Below are positions 7,532 through 15,594 of a stretch of 34,358 nt of DNA, piece by piece (position 1 is the stretch's first letter; each line of letters opens with the position of its first letter). The DNA is taken from positions 1 through 34,358 of the forward strand of contig DYMC01000002.1 in the NCBI GenBank assembly GCA_020721745.1. Reading direction: 5' to 3'. The stretch is from Lentisphaera sp. GTDB lineage: Bacteria; Verrucomicrobiota; Lentisphaeria; Victivallales; GWF2-50-93. A program made the translations under genes and the position numbers. A model generated the notes under the pieces. That model worked only from the letters and a program-made list of their open reading frames with translations, ran no database searches and was not told the DNA's origin.

Positions 7532-8441
7532 GAATACGGGCCAAGCGCAAGCAGCCCCTCAAACGGCCAAAACCCCTGAAGAGGCGATTTTGGGCCTTCT
7601 TGGCGACGAGGAGGAGCCAGAAGAGAAGCCGGAAAATGAGCAGGAAGAACCACAAGATGAAGAAGAGCCCGAAGAAAAGCCGGAAGGCGAATCCGAAGGC
7701 GAACAAGAGAAAGAGCCCTCTTACAAGGTCAAAATCGACGGCGAAGAAATAGAAGTCCCGCTATCGGAGCTGACCAAGGGCTATCAGCGTCAGGCCGATT
7801 ATACGAGGAAGACGCAGAAGATTGCAGAGGAACGCCGGCGAATTCAGCAGGAGCTCGAGACAGTGACCCAGGAGCGGGTGAAATATTCTTCCGCTCTTGA
7901 GACGCTGGAAAAGCAACTTTCCGGACCGGAGCCGGATTGGGAAACATTGAAGCTTCAGGATCCCGTCCGGTTTGCGGATGAATTCACGGCGTATCATCGT
8001 CGTAAACAGGCTCTGGAGGCTATTAAGAAAGAGCAGGAAGCCGTCCAGAAGTTGGCCGAACTTCAGCAGCAGGCCGTTCTTGAGCGTCGTCTTGCTGAGG
8101 AAAAGGAGCTGTTGACGTCGGCCATTCCAGAGTGGGTTGATAAGGAGAGAGCGGACAAAGAGCGTGAAGCTCTTGTCGAATATGGCCGAAAAGCGGGGTT
8201 CTCGGATGAGGAGCTCAGCCAGATCTATGATCACCGTGCTGTTGTCCTCCTCCGGAAAGCTTGGTTGTATGACCAGGCCCGGGAACAAGCCGAACAGACC
8301 AAGAAATCCGCTCCGAAAGTAAAAACCGCACAACCTGGGACTGCTCAACTGAAACAAACACGTGTCAAGGAGGCGCGTGCAAGGTTGACTAAAACTGGAT
8401 CGCTGGAGGATGCTGCAGCGGTTCTGGAATCCATGTTGTGA
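7524..8441 (+). CDS. Putative scaffold protein
   Basis: 305 residues from the ATG at 7524, chosen because AGGAGG lies just upstream; an in-frame TTG at 7491 is less likely. Residues about 20-70 are extremely acidic (Glu/Pro runs). They are followed by YKVKIDGEEIEVPLSEL and GYQRQADYTRKTQKI, then a long predicted coiled coil with Gln/Glu/Arg and a basic C-terminus. Together with its position directly before the capsid gene, this fits a capsid-assembly scaffold that guides shell formation and then leaves. No protease motif was seen. Confidence 0.75.
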   Translation: MPENTGQAQAAPQTAKTPEEAILGLLGDEEEPEEKPENEQEEPQDEEEPEEKPEGESEGEQEKEPSYKVKIDGEEIEVPLSELTKGYQRQADYTRKTQKIAEERRRIQQELETVTQERVKYSSALETLEKQLSGPEPDWETLKLQDPVRFADEFTAYHRRKQALEAIKKEQEAVQKLAELQQQAVLERRLAEEKELLTSAIPEWVDKERADKEREALVEYGRKAGFSDEELSQIYDHRAVVLLRKAWLYDQAREQAEQTKKSAPKVKTAQPGTAQLKQTRVKEARARLTKTGSLEDAAAVLESML

Positions 8442-8452
8442 GGTAACCAAAA

Positions 8453-9406
8453 ATGGCTATTGTTTCGAACACCTATCTGACTTACGATGCCAAGGGCATT
8501 CGTGAAGATTTGGCGGATGTTATTTATAACATTTCGCCCGAGGAAACTCCTTTCTTTACTCTGTGCAAGAAGTATGACGCGAAGCAGACGCTCCATGAAT
8601 GGCAGACGGATGCTCTCGCGTCCCCCGATACGAGTAACGCTCATTTGGAAGGTGATGAGGCGACCTTCTCCGCCGTCACGCCGACCGCGCGTATCGGTAA
8701 TTATGCGCAGATCAGCCGTAAGACTGTGATCATCTCCGGTACGGAGGAGGTGGTCAATAAGGCTGGCCGGAAGAGTGAGCTTGCTTACCAGCTTGCAAAG
8801 CTTTCCGCCGAGCTGAAGCGCGATATGGAAGCCATCGCTCTTGCGAATCAGGGCGCGGCGGCTGGAAACTCTACTACGGCACGGAAGACCGGTGCGGTTT
8901 TGGCCTTTATCAAGACCAACGTGAACAAGGAAGCTACCGGTGCTAACCCTTCTTGGACCACTATTCCTACCGGCACACGTACTGATGGGGCTACCCGGGC
9001 TTTCACAGAGGCGATCCTTAAAGACGTCATCCTGCAAGTCTACAATTCCGGTGGCACGCCTAAAGTGCTGATGGTTCCTCCCGCCCAAAAGCAGGTTGCT
9101 TCCACCTTCACCGGCATTGCTTCGACCCGCTTCAACGTCGCCGGTGCTAAGCCGGCTACGATCATCGGCGCTGCCGACATCTATGTCTCCGACTTTGGCA
9201 ACGTCGAGATCGTTCCGAACCGGTTCATGCGCTCCCGGGACGCCTTGGTCCTCGACCCACGCTATTGTGGCGTCTTCTATCTCCGTCCGTTCAAGCAGGA
9301 AGCCCTTGCGAAGACGGGCGACGCCGAGAAGAGGCAGCTGCTCGTGGAGTGGGGCCTTCGGATTGGCAATGAGGCGGCTCTTGGTTTGGCTGCTGACTTG
9401 TCGTAA
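8453..9406 (+). CDS. Major capsid protein (SU10-like, DUF5309-type)
   Basis: 317 residues. The N-terminus (YDAKGIREDLADVIYNISPEETPF) and the segments HEWQTDAL, GNYAQISRKTVIISGTEEVV and ELKRDMEAIAL are characteristic of SU10-type major head proteins with an HK97 fold. It forms the icosahedral shell. GAGG lies upstream of the ATG. A strong hairpin terminator follows, which fits the need for the capsid to be the most highly expressed structural protein. Confidence 0.93.
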   Translation: MAIVSNTYLTYDAKGIREDLADVIYNISPEETPFFTLCKKYDAKQTLHEWQTDALASPDTSNAHLEGDEATFSAVTPTARIGNYAQISRKTVIISGTEEVVNKAGRKSELAYQLAKLSAELKRDMEAIALANQGAAAGNSTTARKTGAVLAFIKTNVNKEATGANPSWTTIPTGTRTDGATRAFTEAILKDVILQVYNSGGTPKVLMVPPAQKQVASTFTGIASTRFNVAGAKPATIIGAADIYVSDFGNVEIVPNRFMRSRDALVLDPRYCGVFYLRPFKQEALAKTGDAEKRQLLVEWGLRIGNEAALGLAADLS

Positions 9407-9414
9407 CCTGATCT

Positions 9415-9450
9415 GAGGGGAAGGGGCCCGGTCCCCTTCCCCTCCTTTGA
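9415..9450 (+). terminator. Hairpin terminator after major capsid gene
   Basis: Twelve-base perfect arms GAGGGGAAGGGG (9415-9426) and CCCCTTCCCCTC (9433-9444) surround a CCCGGT loop and are followed by CTTTG. The stem is very stable, but the T-run is short, so it is probably a leaky terminator that lowers transcription of downstream genes. It could also protect the capsid mRNA 3' end from decay. Confidence 0.85.
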
Positions 9451-9457
9451 AACTGAT

Positions 9458-9769
9458 ATGATTTCTAAGATTTTTAAGAAAGATCCGGAAACACAGACAG
9501 AAACTTGGCACCACTATGATCCTGATACCGATAAGGTGACTCTAGAGGTGCGCCAGGTTGTAGATCATATCGCCGAATCGAACGAGGCAGAGAGGAACAG
9601 CTACTCATCTTTCGATAAGTTCGGCGAGATGAGAAAAGTCGCTTCGATTCCGCTGAACGTCTATTATGACCTGAAACGGAAGGGCATCATCGACGATCCG
9701 GCGGAATTCAAGAAATGGTTGAACAGTTCAGAAAATAAAATTTTCCGAACGTTTCCTAAGACGATCTGA
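9458..9769 (+). CDS. Hypothetical protein downstream of capsid
   Basis: 103 residues with a charged N-terminus and the C-terminal segment SIPLNVYYDLKRKGIIDDPAEFKKWLNSSENKIFRTF. Proteins of this kind follow the capsid gene in related podoviruses; function unknown, possibly head completion. No clear ribosome site precedes the ATG at 9458, only the terminator hairpin 13 bases away. Its stop codon overlaps the next ATG at 9769. Confidence 0.7.
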   Translation: MISKIFKKDPETQTETWHHYDPDTDKVTLEVRQVVDHIAESNEAERNSYSSFDKFGEMRKVASIPLNVYYDLKRKGIIDDPAEFKKWLNSSENKIFRTFPKTI

Positions 9770-10386
9770 TGACATACCCAGAATTGAAAGTCGCCATTGC
9801 CGACTGGCTCAACCGGTCGGATTTGATTACGTCCATCCCTCTCTTCATCCAGATGGCGGAGACGGAGCTCAACCGCAAGGTCCGGACGCGCAATATGGAG
9901 TCTACGCAGAGCCTGTCCACCACCTCCGATACTCTTTCACTTCCGTCGGACTTCTTGGAGCCGATTGAGGCCTATATCGTCGACCAGACTGGCCGCCGGC
10001 GTCCGTTGCAGTTCGTAACCCCTCTTCAGTTCCAGCAACACAAGAATTCCCACATTACAACGGGGATCCCTGCGGTGGCCCTTGTTCAGGGCAGTTCGCT
10101 CTTGCTTTCGCCGGCACCGCAGACCAGCTTTAACGGGGAACTGCTGTATTATGCCAGCATCCCCGCTTTGTCTGATTCCAACCCGACGAATTGGCTGATC
10201 CAGAAGTATCCCGATCTCTATCTATACACGTCCTTAATGCATTCGGCTCCGTTTCTTCACGATGATGAACGATTGCCTATCTGGTCGAGCAAGGTTAGCG
10301 CTGTTTTGACGGAGATTCATAGTGCGGATGAATTCTCGAAGTATGGCTCTTCAAACTTGGCGGCTTCGCCTGGGTTGGCTTGGTAG
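9769..10386 (+). CDS. Head-tail adaptor protein (SU10/gp6-like)
   Basis: 205 residues. The N-terminus MTYPELKVAIADWLNRSDL, followed by FIQMAETELNRKVRTRNME, the LPSDFLEPIEAYI segment and the helical end SLMHSAPFLHDDERLP, match phage adaptor proteins. These form a ring below the portal to which the tail attaches. Position after capsid and before the nozzle-like gene agrees. Confidence 0.78.
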   Translation: MTYPELKVAIADWLNRSDLITSIPLFIQMAETELNRKVRTRNMESTQSLSTTSDTLSLPSDFLEPIEAYIVDQTGRRRPLQFVTPLQFQQHKNSHITTGIPAVALVQGSSLLLSPAPQTSFNGELLYYASIPALSDSNPTNWLIQKYPDLYLYTSLMHSAPFLHDDERLPIWSSKVSAVLTEIHSADEFSKYGSSNLAASPGLAW

Positions 10387-10398
10387 GAGGAAAAAGGT

Positions 10399-11823
10399 GT
10401 GGCCTACACCACGCTCGATGTTGTCCCGGGGTTCATCTCGAATCCAACGCCATACTCAACCGGACTCCGGTGGAGGCAGGGGAACCTTGTCCGCTGGCAT
10501 GAAGGAATTCTCCTTCCTATCGGAGGGTGGACAAAGTTCACAACGACCACTTTTGAGGGCGGCGCAAGGGCTCTCTTCAGCTGGCGTAAGAACGACTTTC
10601 TCCCTCAAAGCGTCGTAGGCACGCTGACGAAGCTATATGCTTACGACAATGGGTCGTGGTACGACATTACTCCGACCGGTTTGACCGCCGGCTATGCAGA
10701 CACAAACCGGTCTGCGGGCCAGTTGGCAACTACGTGGTCGTTTGCCAACTTCGGCCAGCAGTTGGTGGCGGTTCAGGACCGAGATGGACGCTTGCTGAAT
10801 TGGGCCAACAACCCTTCCAACCCGGCTACCGTAGTTTCCGCTGCACCCACCTCTCTCATTGGGACGCATGTCACTCCTGAGAGACATGTGTTTGCCGTTG
10901 GTGCTGGAGGAGATAAACGCCGGATCGATTGGTGCTCGGCGGAAGACCTTAATACTTGGACTCCGGGCCCGACAAACAGTGCCGGGTATCTCGTACTAAC
11001 GACAAACGAGACCATCAAAAGTTGGGTTCAGTTTAAGAACCTTGTCATCGTCCTGACGGAGTCCGAAGTCCACGCCATCCGGTATGTCGGGTATCCCTAC
11101 TTCTATGGCGTGGAGAAGGTCTCCTCTGGTGGGGGCGTGATGGGGTTGCATTCGGTTGTAGCTCTGGACGACAAGGTTGTTTGGATGGGACCGTCTAATT
11201 TCTACGTTTTTGATGGTGTTTTGCGACATCTTCCTTGCGCTGTTTACGATACCGTGTTTGGGGACATCAACGTTGAGCAAAGGGAGAAAATCTACGCCAG
11301 CCGCAACAAACAGTTCAACGAGGTGTGGTGGTTTTATCCAGGCTCCGGCTCCACAAGTAATTCGAAGTACGTTGTCTGGAACTATGCCATGAACATCTGG
11401 TATACGGGGGATCTAAACCGTGTCGCAATGGAAGATAGTACCATTTTTGACAACCCTTTGGCCTTGACTTCCGAAGGTGTTCTTTATAAGCATGAAGACG
11501 GTTGGACGGATAACGGAAATAAGATCGGACAGGGCCGATGGGTGAAAAGTGGTATGATGAGTATTAGCGAGGGTAATAAAGTGGTTTTCGTTCGAGGTGC
11601 TATTCCTGATCGGGATCCAAGTCGTGCTCTTGGAATCAGACTCCATATGTCGGAATGGCCGGAAGGGGGGCACGTTCAGTCATCCCGTTTGCAGGCGGCC
11701 TCTCCAAAGATGGATTTTCGAATTAGTGGGAGGCACATCCAGCTTGAGCTTGTTGGGCTGGAAGACAAGAACTGGCAGTTCGGTAATCTTCGGCTGGATG
11801 TTGTCCCAGCCGGCGGGAGGTAG
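10399..11823 (+). CDS. Tail nozzle/stabilization-like protein
   Basis: 474 residues from a GTG at 10399 with a strong GGAGG upstream. The sequence is beta-rich with repeated strand-turn units (RWHEGILLPIGGW, KLYAYDNGSWYDITP, VVWMGPSNFYVFDGV, KYVVWNYAMNIWYTGD), suggesting a beta-propeller-like fold. This resembles the nozzle or stabilization proteins of podovirus tails (P22 gp10-like role), which plug the end of the portal-adaptor channel and anchor fibres. The family assignment is by pattern and position. Confidence 0.7.
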   Translation: MAYTTLDVVPGFISNPTPYSTGLRWRQGNLVRWHEGILLPIGGWTKFTTTTFEGGARALFSWRKNDFLPQSVVGTLTKLYAYDNGSWYDITPTGLTAGYADTNRSAGQLATTWSFANFGQQLVAVQDRDGRLLNWANNPSNPATVVSAAPTSLIGTHVTPERHVFAVGAGGDKRRIDWCSAEDLNTWTPGPTNSAGYLVLTTNETIKSWVQFKNLVIVLTESEVHAIRYVGYPYFYGVEKVSSGGGVMGLHSVVALDDKVVWMGPSNFYVFDGVLRHLPCAVYDTVFGDINVEQREKIYASRNKQFNEVWWFYPGSGSTSNSKYVVWNYAMNIWYTGDLNRVAMEDSTIFDNPLALTSEGVLYKHEDGWTDNGNKIGQGRWVKSGMMSISEGNKVVFVRGAIPDRDPSRALGIRLHMSEWPEGGHVQSSRLQAASPKMDFRISGRHIQLELVGLEDKNWQFGNLRLDVVPAGGR

Positions 11824-11825
11824 GT

Positions 11826-12044
11826 ATGAAGAGAGTTGTAGCACTTCCATCTCCTCCGATGAGTTACGATTTGTCGCATTTTAATGACGTTTATCGGCAG
11901 ATTGAAGCGTTGGATACGGCTTCCTTGAAATCGGGGACGGACATCGAATTCAAGGACAACCGTCTGATTTTGGTATCTCCAAACGGCACCAAATACAAGA
12001 TCAAGGTTTCTGATGCTGGTGCTTTGTCAACGGAGGTGGTCTGA
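11826..12044 (+). CDS. Small conserved beta-rich phage protein
   Basis: 72 residues. The C-terminal half (IEFKDNRLILVSPNGTKYKIKVSDAGALSTE) is a set of short strands seen in small phage structural proteins next to fibre-type genes. It overlaps the next gene (TGATG at 12042-12046). It might be a fibre or tail attachment factor; this is inferred from position. Confidence 0.65.
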   Translation: MKRVVALPSPPMSYDLSHFNDVYRQIEALDTASLKSGTDIEFKDNRLILVSPNGTKYKIKVSDAGALSTEVV

Positions 12045-13957
12045 TGCCTACGACTAAAGTAACCGGTTCGAGCTGGACGGGGCCGGAAGAGCAAGTTCAG
12101 AATGAAGCGTGGAATAACTACAACGCATATAAGAACGCTGTCGCTCAATGGAATCCTACCTGGGAACGGCAAATCGCTCCGCTGACTGGTGCTCAGCAGA
12201 ATGCGATGGGGTTTACCGAGCACCAGCTGTCTAACAACATGTATGGGTACGGAACGCAGTATGCCCAGGCAGCAGCAAACGACGTTCTCCACTATGATCC
12301 GACGCAAATCACTTACAATCCTGCTTCCGCTGGATACGATTTCTTTGATAAATTCAAGGCTAACACGATGGACTATAACTCCATCGTGAATCAACTCCAA
12401 GTAGGGAAACTCGATCCGGCTGATTTTCTTGGTCTTGCTGCCGGTATTCAAGCTCCGTCTGTTAGTGCTGGCACAGCGAGTGGGGCCACTGCGACAGCCA
12501 TGCAAGCGACAGCCGAGCGGGCGGCGATGGCTGAACGAGCAGCCGCAGAAAAGGTCAACCGTGGCGACATCCGTGACGTGTCTACGGGTCTTGGAAAAGA
12601 CCAGCTTGCAGAATATCTCTCAGCCATTGATCCCACATTCTATGACAACGTTATGAGCGTGGCCCAGAATGAGTTGCGCCGTGCTAAGGAAATGGAGGAT
12701 GTCCGTCTTGGAGCACAAGCAGCTGCAGCCGGTGCCTTTGGTGGTGGAAGGCATGGAATTGTGGAAGCCGAAAATACACGCTCCTATCTCGATAAAGTGG
12801 CCCAGCAGTCGGCTCAACTGAATCTGGCCAAGCTCGGTTTTGCCACCGATCTCATGCAGCAGGATCTTACTCGCCAGATTCAGACGGGCGCTCTTAATCA
12901 GGCAGCTGATATCCAAACGGCGATCCGAAACGCCGAGCTTGGAACTCAGACTAATCTTACGAACGCTGATACTGCTAACAGAATCGCCATGCTGAACGCT
13001 CAATTGGGCACCCAAACCGCCCAAGAGAACGCCAGACTTGGTACACAGGCTAGCATTGCTACCGCTCAAAATATGACCCAGGCTAACATTGCTAACGCCC
13101 AGACAGCGACACAGGCTGCTATCGCTCAGGCCAACATGAAGAACGCTCTGAATTTAGCGGGAGTTCAGGGAGCTATACAGGCCGGCTTGCAGAACCAGCA
13201 AGTGGAAACGGAACTGGCCCGTCTTAGAGCAGATGCAGCTCTCAAGCAAAACGCTTTGTACGGCAGTGCGCTTAGCCAGCAGTATGCCGGTGATCTGGAT
13301 CTTGCAAAGTTCAACGCCGGCATGGATGTGAATGTTCAGCAGACTAATGAAGCGAATAGACAGAATCTACTCCAACTGGGTCTGCAAGCTGGCGACACTG
13401 TTTCCGCAGCTGCTGCCCGTCAAGCCGCTATTGACACGAATCTTGCCAACTCTTTGTTCAAGATGGGGACGGTGGAACAGAATACGAATCAAGCCGTTTG
13501 GGATCAAGAAGCATTTCGTGAGATGATGGCCGGAATGACTCCGATGATGAAACAACAAATGCTAATGAATACGTTGAGTACGATGCCCTATAAGATGGAG
13601 TCCGGTGGCCAGTCCGTAACACAGCAGGGAATTCCTTGGACTACTTATCTAGGCATGGGGTTGCAGGGTGCGGGTATGGTTTTGCCTTTCCTATCGGACG
13701 AGCGTCTCAAGAAGAACGTAAAGCCGATGAAGGGCAGCGCCGTGTCCAAGGTGAAAAAGATGAAAGGCGTTGTGTATAACTGGAAAGCCACGGGGATGCC
13801 GGATGCAGGTTTGCTAGCCCAAGATGTTGAAAAGGCCGACCCGGCTGCAGTAGTCGAAGCCGGCGGCGTAAAGATGATTAAGCCCCCAGCCGTGCTCGGG
13901 CTTTTGACGGAAGCGGTTAAGGAGCTTGATCGTAAGATCAGCAGCAGGAGGAAGTAA
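12044..13957 (+). CDS. Structural protein with C-terminal S74-type intramolecular chaperone
   Basis: 637 residues. The middle (about 280-460) is an Ala/Gln/Asn-rich region with repeated LGTQT/NAQ units, predicted to be a long coiled coil. The C-terminal 87 residues begin with SDERLKKNV (S551) and contain YNWKATGMPDAGLLAQDVE. This is the hallmark of the endosialidase-type peptidase S74 chaperone, which trimerises fibres or spikes and then cleaves itself off at the Ser. The protein is therefore probably a trimeric tail needle, fibre or other elongated tail component. Its place among ejection genes is unusual for a receptor-binding fibre. Confidence 0.8.
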   Translation: MPTTKVTGSSWTGPEEQVQNEAWNNYNAYKNAVAQWNPTWERQIAPLTGAQQNAMGFTEHQLSNNMYGYGTQYAQAAANDVLHYDPTQITYNPASAGYDFFDKFKANTMDYNSIVNQLQVGKLDPADFLGLAAGIQAPSVSAGTASGATATAMQATAERAAMAERAAAEKVNRGDIRDVSTGLGKDQLAEYLSAIDPTFYDNVMSVAQNELRRAKEMEDVRLGAQAAAAGAFGGGRHGIVEAENTRSYLDKVAQQSAQLNLAKLGFATDLMQQDLTRQIQTGALNQAADIQTAIRNAELGTQTNLTNADTANRIAMLNAQLGTQTAQENARLGTQASIATAQNMTQANIANAQTATQAAIAQANMKNALNLAGVQGAIQAGLQNQQVETELARLRADAALKQNALYGSALSQQYAGDLDLAKFNAGMDVNVQQTNEANRQNLLQLGLQAGDTVSAAAARQAAIDTNLANSLFKMGTVEQNTNQAVWDQEAFREMMAGMTPMMKQQMLMNTLSTMPYKMESGGQSVTQQGIPWTTYLGMGLQGAGMVLPFLSDERLKKNVKPMKGSAVSKVKKMKGVVYNWKATGMPDAGLLAQDVEKADPAAVVEAGGVKMIKPPAVLGLLTEAVKELDRKISSRRK

Positions 13958-13958
13958 G

Positions 13959-14279
13959 ATGGACCCAGATACCCTTTTGATGCTGCAAAACTACTCGTTG
14001 CAGAATAAGAACAACCCACTTAATCCCTACGGAGACTATTCCTCTCTGTACGCTCCGAAAACACCCGGCCTGCTTGGGACCATTGGTGGCGGACTGAAGA
14101 CGATGGGATCTTCCTTGTTGCAAGCCGGTCAAAACGATTCACAGTACGCAAAGGCTGTCGCCCCGCCGGAGACCGCCGCCCATCGTTCTTCCGCTATTCC
14201 AATGGATCAGTATCTCCGATACGGCATCCTTCCCGGTGTTAACCCAAGGATTGCCGATCTCTTCTTCCGGGGGTTCTAA
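13959..14279 (+). CDS. Small hypothetical virion protein
   Basis: 106 residues from the ATG at 13959, chosen because AGGAGG lies just before it; upstream in-frame alternatives overlap the previous gene. It contains a Gly-rich stretch (PGLLGTIGGGLKTMGSSLLQAGQ). No family recognised. It sits between the S74 protein and ejection-type genes, so a virion role is likely. Confidence 0.65.
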   Translation: MDPDTLLMLQNYSLQNKNNPLNPYGDYSSLYAPKTPGLLGTIGGGLKTMGSSLLQAGQNDSQYAKAVAPPETAAHRSSAIPMDQYLRYGILPGVNPRIADLFFRGF

Positions 14280-14282
14280 GCC

Positions 14283-15593
14283 ATGGGTCTGTTAGACGTA
14301 TTTAAGGCTATTGGACGAGGGTATGATCGCGCGGCAACCGGCGGGCTGTCTGCTCTCGTTCCCGGAGGTGTTCAGCCCGGCGAACTGACCCAGGAGCAAA
14401 GGGCTTATCTCCGTGGGGCTCTGCTGTCGTCTCTCGGCTCGATCTTCACGACTATGGGCTCGCCTGGGTCGGGTTTACCTATGCTGACTAGTATGTCGGC
14501 TCCTATCGCTGAGCCTATTGTACAGCGCCGGAACCAGGAGGCGCTTCAAAATGCGCTTGGTCAAACCAACTCAAACATTGAAAGAGCGATGATCGCCGAA
14601 CGGCTGGGGAACAAAGCTCTGGCAAAGTACTATGCTGACCTGGCCACCATGGATGCACGGAAGAATTTGCCAAAGGGCGCTCCGATTCAGGCTCTCGACG
14701 CCCAAGGCAGACCTATCTACGTTCAGCCCACAGAAGGTGGTGGTCTGAATCCTCTTCCCGAATACCGTCCTCCGGTAAAACCTGAAACCATCGATACCGG
14801 CGGGAGTGTTGCCCGGATCGATCCTTATACAGGACAGGTTGTTGGCAATCTTCAGAAAACAATCACACCGGATGCGCAAGCAAGATTAGCACAGGCGGCG
14901 AGCCAATTCGAACAGACGCTTGAAATCCAGAAAAAGCAGTTGGAAAACGACAACGCCAGGCTGGTCGAAGCGAGGATTAAAAGACTATCTAATGAGGCAA
15001 TCGCCAACCGTCAGCTCTCCCTTGGTTGGGCCCGCTTGGAAGATGATAGGATCGACAGGGAGCTTCGCAAGAACTCTCAGATGCTTACCGCCCTTCGTGA
15101 TGTGAAGAAGGACATCGACAATCTCAATGGTTTCGATTTGACACTCGAAACGATTGATAAGATGAAGAACTATCTGACCACCAAGGGCTTGCCTCTGCCG
15201 TTTTCCACCGATGCAGCCGTGTTTAGTGCTTGGTCAAAATCGGTTATCGATTCCTACCGCCTAGCTAAAGGCTACGGCGCTCTGCAGGAAGCCGAAATCA
15301 AGTTCCTCGACAAAATGTTCCCCGATCCTACTAATTTCATGAACTACCTTCGAGGCAAAGCCATTGGAAAAGGCGTGTTTATCCAGCCTCTCGAAGAGAT
15401 CAGTGCTATTCTTGCCAGAGCTAGAGACCGTATCGCCCTGCAAAAGGATCTCGTTCGTGCTCCGAACGGAAAGTACGTTCCAACCGGCTTCGCTCAGCAA
15501 TTTCTGAATCAGGCAGCCCCACAACCTGCCGCAAGGCCCCAAACACGCCTCCGTTACAATCCCGTAACCGGGAGGCTGGAGGTGGTGGAATAG
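14283..15593 (+). CDS. Putative internal virion/ejection protein
   Basis: 436 residues. The N-terminal 90 residues are small-residue-rich with hydrophobic patches (LRGALLSSLGSIFTTMGSPGSGLPMLTS). The middle is a coiled coil (about 200-270, QASQFEQTLEIQKKQLENDNARLVEARIKRL). The C-terminal part is helical and ends in RLRYNPVTGRLEVVE. The layout and position before another ejection-like gene suggest a protein carried in the capsid and released with the DNA. No enzymatic motif seen. Confidence 0.6.
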   Translation: MGLLDVFKAIGRGYDRAATGGLSALVPGGVQPGELTQEQRAYLRGALLSSLGSIFTTMGSPGSGLPMLTSMSAPIAEPIVQRRNQEALQNALGQTNSNIERAMIAERLGNKALAKYYADLATMDARKNLPKGAPIQALDAQGRPIYVQPTEGGGLNPLPEYRPPVKPETIDTGGSVARIDPYTGQVVGNLQKTITPDAQARLAQAASQFEQTLEIQKKQLENDNARLVEARIKRLSNEAIANRQLSLGWARLEDDRIDRELRKNSQMLTALRDVKKDIDNLNGFDLTLETIDKMKNYLTTKGLPLPFSTDAAVFSAWSKSVIDSYRLAKGYGALQEAEIKFLDKMFPDPTNFMNYLRGKAIGKGVFIQPLEEISAILARARDRIALQKDLVRAPNGKYVPTGFAQQFLNQAAPQPAARPQTRLRYNPVTGRLEVVE

Positions 15594-15594
15594 C

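Noticed and set aside
8345..9514. Leftward 389-residue frame over the capsid gene
   Set aside because: It covers the well-supported major capsid gene and its terminator; the translation is low-quality.
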